From NCBI RefSeq assembly GCF_021730445.1, contig NZ_JADNRM010000014.1, positions 1 through 64,000 on the forward strand: a stretch of 64,000 nucleotides of DNA. The letters run 5' to 3'. A program made the translations under genes and the position numbers. Below, piece by piece: positions 42,839 through 49,574 of this stretch (within the stretch, counting starts at the first letter, position 1; each line of letters starts with the position of its first letter). The notes beneath the pieces were generated by a model that ran no database searches, was not told the DNA's origin, and saw nothing but the letters and a program-made list of their open reading frames with translations. Source of the stretch: Phocaeicola faecalis. GTDB taxonomy: Bacteria; Bacteroidota; Bacteroidia; Bacteroidales; Bacteroidaceae.

Positions 42839-45040
42839 CTAAGCACTTAGTTCCAGTTGGTTTTTTACCAATCGGTAGTAATCTCCTTGTCGGGCTATTA
42901 ATTCATCATGTGTACCTTTTTCGGTGATATCTCCTTCTTTCAATACAACAATTTGATCTGCATTCTTTACGGTGCTCAGTCGATGGGCAACAATGACCAC
43001 AGTTTTATCTTTAAAGAATTTCTCCAGATTTCTCTGTATCATTTTCTCGTTATCCGTATCGAGCGCGTTCGTTGCTTCGTCAAAGAATAAATAATCAGGA
43101 TTGCGGTAAATGGCACGCGCTATCAGAATACGTTGTTTTTGCCCTTGGCTCAGTCCTTGCCCTATATTACCTATTTTGGTGTTATATTTCAAAGGTAAAG
43201 ACTCTATAAATTCACGTATTTTTGCCATTTCTACGGCATATATCATGCGCTCTTTGTTGATAGTGTTGCCATCTGGGGCAATATTATTGGCTATGGTATC
43301 TCCGAATATATACCCTTCTTGCATAACCACTCCACAGTGTTTGCGCCATTCTTTGAAACTAATCTTTTGCAATGATTGTTTTCCGATATTAACCGTGCCA
43401 CTTGTGGGAGGGTAAAATCCTAACATCAGTTTTATGAGAGTTGTTTTTCCACTACCACTGAGGCCCACAATGGCAGTTGTTTTACCAACAGGTATATCCA
43501 ACGAAAGCCCTTTTATAACTTGCTTAGACTTTTGGGAACCATACGTAAAAATTACATCTTGTAGTCGGATAGACTCTTTACCAGATATATGGGTATCCTG
43601 TTCCACACCTTCTGTTTCCTCATCTGTCTTTCCATGGATTTCACCTAGACGTTCCAAACTTAATTGTGCATCTTGTGTACTTTGCATAAAAGAGACAAAT
43701 TGGCTGATAGGCCCCTGCATTTGTCCAATGATATATTGGATAGAAAGCATCACCCCTAAAGTAATGCTTCCGTGTAGCACTGCAGTGGCTGAAAGAACTG
43801 TGATCAACACGTTTTTTACTTCGTTGATAAGTACAGCCCCTACCTGCTGCGTCTGTCCTAAATTGAGCGAACTCATATTAATATGAAAGAGCGATGCTTG
43901 TATATTTTCCCATTCCCAACGTTTCTGTTGTTCACATCCTAACAGTTTGATATCCTGCATTCCATAGATGAGCTGCATCAAATTATTTTGGTTGATAGAC
44001 ATTTGCTCGAAATTTTTTCGGTTCAAATCAGCACGTTTGTGCATAAACAGTTTTACCCAACCTATGTATGCCATACTGAATAGAAAGAATATTAGGAATA
44101 TTTTCCAACTATAAATAGCTAGTACAACACTGAAAATTATCACAGTAATGCTTGCAAATAATATGTTGAGTACCGATTGTGTGAGGAAGCTCTCTATACG
44201 GTTATGGTCTTCAATACGGCGTATCAAGTCACCTGCCAGTTTGCTGTCGAAAAATTTCATGGGCAGCCGCATCAACTTAGAGAGGAAGTCCGAGATGAGC
44301 GATACATTGACGCGTGTACTGATGTGAAGCAATATGCAGCGTCGAATTACCTCAATAAGAGTGCGGCTGAATACCAACATGAGTTGTGCAACGAGAATCA
44401 GCTGAATAAAATTCAGGTTTCGGTGCCCTATGCCTTGGTCTACAATTGTTTGGGTTAGGAATGGAAATACCAATTGTAGTATACTACCGGCTAACAGTCC
44501 AATGACTAGTTGCATCATTGCTTTTTTGTAGGGATGTACATAGTGAAGCAGATACCATAACGATAGTTTCTCATATTTGATGGACTCTGCTTCATAAAAC
44601 TGAGGAGTGACATCCAATAACATGACAATTCCTTTTTCTATACCTCCTTGTGTTGTGCTGACCCAGCATCTTTTTAATTCTTGTTCCTCGTATTTTAGTA
44701 GTCCATATGCAGGGTCGGCAATGTAGAACCACGTATTATTGCGTTTCTTCTCTATTTTATAGAGCACCACAAAGTGATCTTGGTTCCAATGAAGAATACA
44801 GGGGAGCTTGGACTGTTGTTTCAACTTTTCTATTGATGTACGGATGCCGGTGGCACGCAGTCCTATACTGGTTGCAGCTTCGCTGACGCCTAATAAGTTT
44901 ACTCCTGTACGTTGAATATAGGATTGCTCGCGTAGTTGCTGTACAGAAAATGTTTTTCCATAGTGTTTTGCTATCATGCGCAGACAGGTGGGTCCACAAT
45001 CCATGCTATCCAGTTGTTTATAGAATGGGAATTTACTCAT
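42839..45040 (-). CDS. C39 peptidase-containing ABC transporter (peptide exporter)
   Basis: 733 residues joining three modules. The N-terminal C39 peptidase (about 1-150) has the catalytic Cys in QLDSMDCGPTCLRMI, the His in HWNQDHFVVLYKI and the Asp in IADPAYG, so it should be active and cut after Gly-Gly. Six membrane helices follow (about 165-440). The ATPase (about 490-730) has Walker A VGLSGSGKTTLIK, signature LSQGQKQRILIARAI and Walker B YLFFDEATNALD. It pairs with HlyD and is the only exporter in the locus, so it probably processes and secretes both precursor peptides. Confidence 0.94.
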   Translation of the reverse strand: MSKFPFYKQLDSMDCGPTCLRMIAKHYGKTFSVQQLREQSYIQRTGVNLLGVSEAATSIGLRATGIRTSIEKLKQQSKLPCILHWNQDHFVVLYKIEKKRNNTWFYIADPAYGLLKYEEQELKRCWVSTTQGGIEKGIVMLLDVTPQFYEAESIKYEKLSLWYLLHYVHPYKKAMMQLVIGLLAGSILQLVFPFLTQTIVDQGIGHRNLNFIQLILVAQLMLVFSRTLIEVIRRCILLHISTRVNVSLISDFLSKLMRLPMKFFDSKLAGDLIRRIEDHNRIESFLTQSVLNILFASITVIIFSVVLAIYSWKIFLIFFLFSMAYIGWVKLFMHKRADLNRKNFEQMSINQNNLMQLIYGMQDIKLLGCEQQKRWEWENIQASLFHINMSSLNLGQTQQVGAVLINEVKNVLITVLSATAVLHGSITLGVMLSIQYIIGQMQGPISQFVSFMQSTQDAQLSLERLGEIHGKTDEETEGVEQDTHISGKESIRLQDVIFTYGSQKSKQVIKGLSLDIPVGKTTAIVGLSGSGKTTLIKLMLGFYPPTSGTVNIGKQSLQKISFKEWRKHCGVVMQEGYIFGDTIANNIAPDGNTINKERMIYAVEMAKIREFIESLPLKYNTKIGNIGQGLSQGQKQRILIARAIYRNPDYLFFDEATNALDTDNEKMIQRNLEKFFKDKTVVIVAHRLSTVKNADQIVVLKEGDITEKGTHDELIARQGDYYRLVKNQLELSA

Positions 45041-45053
45041 GGTTGTTTCATTT

Positions 45054-45305
45054 TTATTGTGCTATTGAGATTTGATGAGATATACCAAGTACACTGCATA
45101 AATCTTTACCATCGTAATAATAAGTTTCCTTATATTTGTTGTATTGGATATCCAGCATTAGTTCTTCACGCATATAAGCTAAATATTCAAAGAAAGTGGA
45201 ACGAGAAACTTCTAGCTTCTGTGCAAATTCAGCCGGTGAACCGGTGCTTCTATGTTGGATTAGAAAATCCATGCGGATTATCTTCCTGATATCAACATAT
45301 TTCAT
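45054..45305 (-). CDS. Small HTH-domain protein
   Basis: 83 residues. The N-terminal half is a helix-turn-helix: IIRMDFLIQHRSTGSPAEFA (about 9-28) and then KLEVSRSTFFEYLAYM (about 30-45). The C-terminal half (about 50-83) holds two short strands around KETYYYDGKDL. It looks like the HTH_11/WYL-type DNA-binding module without an effector domain. It lies 13 bases before the ABC exporter gene and probably regulates the locus. Similar small HTH proteins accompany peptide loci of Bacteroidales in my general knowledge of the group. Confidence 0.7.
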   Translation of the reverse strand: MKYVDIRKIIRMDFLIQHRSTGSPAEFAQKLEVSRSTFFEYLAYMREELMLDIQYNKYKETYYYDGKDLCSVLGISHQISIAQ

Positions 45306-45331
45306 TCTTCTTATTTTTAAGTAGATGATAC

Positions 45332-45745
45332 TTAATGTTTGATGAACTTGCCTTCTAAAAATCCTATGGGGGAACCTGTAATTTCTATTTTATATTCTCC
45401 AGCAGTAAGATTTAGTACAGAAACTGCAACGTAAGCAGTTTGCGATTTCTCAATTGTCTTTTCGTATTCAGTTTCTCCTGTAAACTCATTGATTATAGAG
45501 ATTACAATATCACGGTCAGGAAATTCGTTCTGAATATAAAGGAATGAATCATCAACTGATACGGTAATGGGACAGGAGAGTATTATGCTTTTTCCTTTGG
45601 GAAGCCATTCTCCTGTTAGCTCAATTAATTTTATTTCAATATCTGTAGTACATTGGGCTTGTATTGAAAGAACGTTTGTTAATATAACTATGATGATAGC
45701 CATACATAATCTCCATTTCTTTTTTATTGAACTTTTGCTTTTCAT
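45332..45745 (-). CDS. DUF3244-like secreted protein
   Basis: 137 residues with a hydrophobic signal segment (about 12-31, ending SIQAQCTT) and a single Ig-like beta domain. The ending SVLNLTAGEYKIEITGSPIG, with GFLEGKFIKH, matches the DUF3244 pattern seen in Bacteroides. It is the first gene of the leftward operon and lies next to the TPR regulator gene, as DUF3244 genes often do. Function unknown; it could be a periplasmic ligand for the sensor, or an immunity or chaperone protein. None of these is shown by the sequence. Confidence 0.7.
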   Translation of the reverse strand: MKSKSSIKKKWRLCMAIIIVILTNVLSIQAQCTTDIEIKLIELTGEWLPKGKSIILSCPITVSVDDSFLYIQNEFPDRDIVISIINEFTGETEYEKTIEKSQTAYVAVSVLNLTAGEYKIEITGSPIGFLEGKFIKH

Positions 45746-45773
45746 AATTTATTTATTGTTATTTTATTGAGTG

Positions 45774-45781
45774 CAAAGTTA
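45774..45781 (-). promoter_or_regulatory. -7 box for the leftward peptide operon
   Basis: Minus-strand TAACTTTG, 29 bases before the DUF3244 start. The other genes down to 39958 are close enough to share this transcript. Confidence 0.5.
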
Positions 45782-45905
45782 AATAACATTTTTGAAATAA
45801 GTATGGACGAAACATGGACACGATATAGACATGGATAGATTGTAAAACGTTGTTTATTAGTTTTTTATGTTTTCTTTTGAGATGGAGCATGGACAGTAGC
45901 TTACT

Positions 45906-47762
45906 TTAGAATTCCATTAGCCATAAATCCAACGTTTGATGTTCACCTAATGAGCCAATCTTTTGCAGAATACGTTCTTTTAACCGTAGTTTTCTTTTGG
46001 ATACAGAAGTAGGTGAGATATTTAATGCATTTGCTATGTCGTTATTACTAAAGCGTAGCTTTATCAAGCAGCATATCTGGATATCACTTTCTGTCAATGT
46101 GGGTATTTGTTGGTAGAGTCTTTTAATGTAGTCATTAAATATTAAGTTTATATTATCCTTTATTTTTTCCCACAATGCATCATCTATATAATTCAGACTT
46201 CTTATTTTATAGAATAATTCAGTCTTCTTTATAAGCTGATTGCACAAGAAATCTTCACGACGTCGTAAAAATTGGTTTTCTTCAGATAAATGACTAACCA
46301 TATCTAATTCTTTTGATTTTTCATGAAGAGATAAGGTGTAATTATCAATGCCTGCTTTTAGCTCCAGATTCTCTAGCTTTAAGCTCTCGTTTTGCTGTTG
46401 TAGTTCTTGTAAAGTGGTTTGTTGTTCTTTCCACGATGTCAAAATCTCTTTGTTATCTTCCATTTGCAGTACTAACTCTTTCATGCGTGTTTCATTGCGG
46501 TTTATTGCCTCTTCATTCATGTGTATTTTGACGGTGGCAAACCTTATTTCCTTTTCTTTTTCTAATAGTTCTTTCTTTTGGCGGATTATTTTCTGTTGAT
46601 AATAGTAAATAGTGGCTGCTATAATGCACAGCAATACTATGAAAACAATCAACGCATTGCGCATCGTTTCTTCCTTTTCTATTTTTAATTTGTTTTTCTC
46701 ATTGATTATTTTTTGCTGGTTGTATTTTTCTTGTATTTCTATCAATGCTTTGTTGCGTTCTATTTTTGTTATAGAATCTTGGTAAAGCCATAATTTTTCA
46801 CTATATTCTACAGCTTTTTTATAGTTCTTTTCCTCATTACTTAAATAATATAATGCTTGATATGCACTACGAGCCGTATAAATATTAGAAGATTTTGAGG
46901 CTTCATCTAAATAATAATGTGCTGAATCATACTGATGCAAAAGTCGGTAAGTATCACCTAGGCTAAGTATATTTTGTTCTGTTTTATTTATTTTGATTGA
47001 TTCTAGTGTATAATCAAGAGCTTTTTCGATATCGCCTATGCGGATAAATAAAAAGCGAATTTCATTCATAGCGCCAGCCAATTGAACTGTAAGATGATTC
47101 TCTTTTCCTATTTTTATTGCTTTCTTATAATACTCTATTGCTTTAGTGTCTTGTCCTTTTAAAGTATATGCTCTTGCAATATATATATAGGAATAAGCTA
47201 TGTAATGGAAATTGTTCGAAGAAATAGCATAGTGCAAAGCTTTGTTGAAGTATTCCATGGCATAATCATACAACTTGCGATATATATATATTAATCCTAT
47301 TTCTGAGTGTATTGGGTGTGCTAGATGGTTATCTTTTGTTTTTTTTATCTCTTCAGCTGCTTTTAGGAAGTATTTCAACGCTTCTTCGGTATTGTGCTCT
47401 TCTTCATATAGTGCACCTTTATAATATAATACCATTGCTCTTCTCTGTGCATTGTCCTTCTTTATGAAATAATCGTATGCTATATTAATCAAGGAGTCCG
47501 ATTGTTTTATATCATTTTTGTATTTAGCTTGTGTCATCAGCAATGTCCATGTGGCATTCTGTAATTTGCTTGATGCAGGTAGTGCTTGCATATCTTGCAA
47601 TATATGTAATGCACTATCAGGAAACTCATACATAACTGTTTCAGCTTGTATTAAGTTTGCCGATAACGAAGTGGTTGCATCCCCTTTTTGGTGACAAGCT
47701 GATAAACAGCTAATGATAATAAGAAGTAGTAAAATGGGATATGTCTTTTTCATTGTATTCAT
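45906..47762 (-). CDS. Transmembrane TPR sensor with LuxR-type HTH
   Basis: About 618 residues. The start gives MNTMKKTYPILLLLIIISC, with a lipobox-like CLSAC, although a membrane helix later makes this a membrane-spanning regulator. Periplasmic TPR repeats fill about 20-370 (ALKYFLKAAEEI, AMEYFNKALHYA, AIEYYKKAIKIG, ALDYTLESIKIN). A helix follows (about 390-412, NALIVFIVLLCIIAATIYYY), then a cytoplasmic coiled coil (about 415-520) and a C-terminal HTH (about 560-600: LTESDIQICCLIKLRFSNND, ALNISPTSVSKRKLRLKER). It reads a periplasmic signal and acts on DNA. It lies between the two operons and is divergent from the second precursor gene, the natural regulator of both. Confidence 0.85.
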   Translation of the reverse strand: MNTMKKTYPILLLLIIISCLSACHQKGDATTSLSANLIQAETVMYEFPDSALHILQDMQALPASSKLQNATWTLLMTQAKYKNDIKQSDSLINIAYDYFIKKDNAQRRAMVLYYKGALYEEEHNTEEALKYFLKAAEEIKKTKDNHLAHPIHSEIGLIYIYRKLYDYAMEYFNKALHYAISSNNFHYIAYSYIYIARAYTLKGQDTKAIEYYKKAIKIGKENHLTVQLAGAMNEIRFLFIRIGDIEKALDYTLESIKINKTEQNILSLGDTYRLLHQYDSAHYYLDEASKSSNIYTARSAYQALYYLSNEEKNYKKAVEYSEKLWLYQDSITKIERNKALIEIQEKYNQQKIINEKNKLKIEKEETMRNALIVFIVLLCIIAATIYYYQQKIIRQKKELLEKEKEIRFATVKIHMNEEAINRNETRMKELVLQMEDNKEILTSWKEQQTTLQELQQQNESLKLENLELKAGIDNYTLSLHEKSKELDMVSHLSEENQFLRRREDFLCNQLIKKTELFYKIRSLNYIDDALWEKIKDNINLIFNDYIKRLYQQIPTLTESDIQICCLIKLRFSNNDIANALNISPTSVSKRKLRLKERILQKIGSLGEHQTLDLWLMEF

Positions 47763-47781
47763 TTTATATGATAGTGTTTTA

Positions 47782-47789
47782 CAAAAGTA
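47782..47789 (-). promoter_or_regulatory. -7 box for the TPR regulator
   Basis: Minus-strand TACTTTTG, 20 bases before the start codon. A longer in-frame reading back to 48146 would run through the second precursor gene and this promoter, and is rejected. Confidence 0.5.
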
Positions 47790-47908
47790 AGAAATAAATA
47801 TTGGAATAGAAATTAAATTGAATAAAAGTGATAAAATTCTTATTTGTGAACGACTGTTAAAATGGAATATTCTTTTGTCTAGTCTTATATGGCTGGACTG
47901 AATGGGGA

Positions 47909-47916
47909 TATATTTG
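47909..47916 (+). promoter_or_regulatory. -7 box for the second precursor gene
   Basis: TATATTTG, 40 bases before the ATG at 47956. There is no TTTG at the standard -33 distance, which would suit activator control by the neighbouring regulator. Confidence 0.5.
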
Positions 47917-47955
47917 CTGACGTTATCAATATTATTAATTTTTAAATCTAAAATT

Positions 47956-48162
47956 ATGACTAAAGAAATTAATGAAGAGTTGAAAAAAGCTCTTGCTTCA
48001 TCTCTAAATGATGAAGTTTTAAACAGTGATGAACTGAATGCTACTGAGGGAGGACATAATATCTCTCTTGGTCGTTGTGGCGATAATACTGGAAATTGTG
48101 TTCGAGGCTGTGCCTGTACTATTAAAGAAACAGAATCGGATTCCACTATTGAAGAACCTTAA
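47956..48162 (+). CDS. Double-glycine precursor peptide (second)
   Basis: 68 residues from MTKEINEELKKAL. The leader ends LNSDELNATEGG (residues 22-33), with Leu -12, Leu -7, Thr -4 and Gly-Gly. The core is 35 residues with four Cys at 41, 48, 52 and 54 in SLGRCGDNTGNCVRGCACT, followed by an acidic Thr/Glu/Ser/Asp tail ending in Pro. The NCVRGC part lines up with NCGLGC of the first precursor, with the same Cys spacing. The start is fixed by the -7 box at 47909 and by the leader; the longer frame from 47902 begins within the promoter. A terminator hairpin lies between it and its maturase. Confidence 0.82.
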   Translation: MTKEINEELKKALASSLNDEVLNSDELNATEGGHNISLGRCGDNTGNCVRGCACTIKETESDSTIEEP

Positions 48163-48195
48163 TAATGCTAATTAGTAGTCTTTAAGTGGTTAATG

Positions 48196-48233
48196 AAAGG
48201 GTATTTAATGATATATTTGGATACCCTTTTTTT
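48196..48233 (+). terminator. Intergenic terminator between precursor and maturase
   Basis: AAAGGGTAT (48196-48204) pairs perfectly with ATACCCTTT (48221-48229), followed by a T-run. It should stop most transcripts after the small peptide gene and let a few reach the radical SAM gene. The loop contains TATATTTG (48212-48219), which looks like a -7 box but may be chance in this AT-rich DNA. Confidence 0.8.
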
Positions 48234-48251
48234 ATATATTATTGTAATATT

Positions 48252-49565
48252 ATGAAAGAAAGTCGATATAATTATTTTGTAAAAGACGGTAATCAAATTA
48301 TTTGTCTAAATGGTATAAGTGGAAATGTTTTTACTATCTCTATAGATGCTTATCATGTGTTGAAGGAATTGTTGTTGCGTCCTAATGATGTAAGTAATGA
48401 CTCTGAACTAATTCAACTGTTATATACAATGAAGTTTTTAATTGATGATGAATTTCAAGAAATAGACTATCTTAAACAGTTGTATAAAAAAGCAATTCGA
48501 AGTGATTGTTATGACTTAACAATAAATCCAACTCAGGAATGTAATTTTAGATGTTGGTATTGTTATGAAAAGCATAATGAGGGGTACATGACACCTGCCA
48601 CAATGAAAAATGTAGAGAAGTTTATAGATAAAGTAATGAATCGTAATGATATAAATGCCTTTCAACTCAATTGGTTTGGTGGAGAGCCACTTTTATATTT
48701 TGATGAAGTGCTTTACCCATTAGCAATGTATACAAAAGAAAAAGCCAACGAATATAATAAAAAATATTATGGCTCTATGACGACAAATGGTTATCATCTT
48801 GATACTCGTATTATAGCGAAATGTAAAGACATAGAGCTAAAATTATTACAAATAACTTTGGATGGAAATCGTGAATTACATAATAAAACAAGAAATAATA
48901 ATGGAGCACCTTCTTTTGATAAAATTCTGAATAATGTTATAGAGTATTGTTCTTTTGATTCAGAAAATAAAGTTATATTGCGAATTAATTATACGAATGA
49001 AGTTATCGAAACTGGTTTAAAAGATGTTTTTGCTTCAATACCAGTTTCTGTACGTTCGCAAATTAATATAAATTTTCAAAGAGTATGGCAAACTATAGGT
49101 ACTAGCAAGTCTCCTGAAGCCTTATTGGATAATATAAAGTATACGGAAAAATTAGGATTTCCATTAACTCATAATAGTTCTTTTGCTTTATTTAGAGGAA
49201 AACTTTGTTATGCTGATTCTTTAAATTATGCTAATATCAATTATGATGGGAATGTTTATAGATGCACGGCCAATGAATATAGCCTACAAAATAGGTTAGG
49301 CTATCTTAATGATAAAGGTGATATTGTATGGGTAAAGAAAGATATAATGGATAAAGTGGATGAGAAAACAACATTTGATAATGAGATGTGCTTGAAGTGC
49401 AAAAATTTAGCGATATGTGGAGGACTCTGTTTTAATCATCGTTTGGAACATCTTATTTCACCTCATAAGTATTCTTGTGTGAAGGCAAAATTAGATACGG
49501 GAGTTGATACTTTTGTTAAAGAGTATTATAACTTCTATCTTAAAAAGCGTAGTGAAACAAAATAA
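48252..49565 (+). CDS. Radical SAM/SPASM peptide maturase (second)
   Basis: 437 residues. An N-terminal part of about 85 residues (RYNYFVKDGNQIICLNGISG near the start) may bind the leader. The radical SAM motif is QECNFRCWYCYE (Cys 97, 101, 104). NWFGGEPLLY (about 140-149) is the SAM-contacting GGEP. The SPASM region (about 325-420) has LCYAD, DGNVYRCTANEY, then CLKCKNLAICGGLCFNH and a late Cys, fitting two auxiliary clusters. It belongs to a different subfamily from the first maturase: shorter, with GGEP where the other has IGGEIFL. It is expected to act on the precursor encoded just upstream. Confidence 0.87.
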   Translation: MKESRYNYFVKDGNQIICLNGISGNVFTISIDAYHVLKELLLRPNDVSNDSELIQLLYTMKFLIDDEFQEIDYLKQLYKKAIRSDCYDLTINPTQECNFRCWYCYEKHNEGYMTPATMKNVEKFIDKVMNRNDINAFQLNWFGGEPLLYFDEVLYPLAMYTKEKANEYNKKYYGSMTTNGYHLDTRIIAKCKDIELKLLQITLDGNRELHNKTRNNNGAPSFDKILNNVIEYCSFDSENKVILRINYTNEVIETGLKDVFASIPVSVRSQININFQRVWQTIGTSKSPEALLDNIKYTEKLGFPLTHNSSFALFRGKLCYADSLNYANINYDGNVYRCTANEYSLQNRLGYLNDKGDIVWVKKDIMDKVDEKTTFDNEMCLKCKNLAICGGLCFNHRLEHLISPHKYSCVKAKLDTGVDTFVKEYYNFYLKKRSETK

Positions 49566-49574
49566 TTGAGTGCT

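Noticed and set aside
47902-47955. 18-residue extension of the second precursor with a hydrophobic stretch
   Set aside because: It begins within the -7 box and would destroy the typical double-glycine leader; the ATG at 47956 fits better.
47763-48146. Long N-terminal extension of the TPR regulator
   Set aside because: It would run antisense through the second precursor gene and across both promoters; the signal sequence starts at 47762 or 47753.
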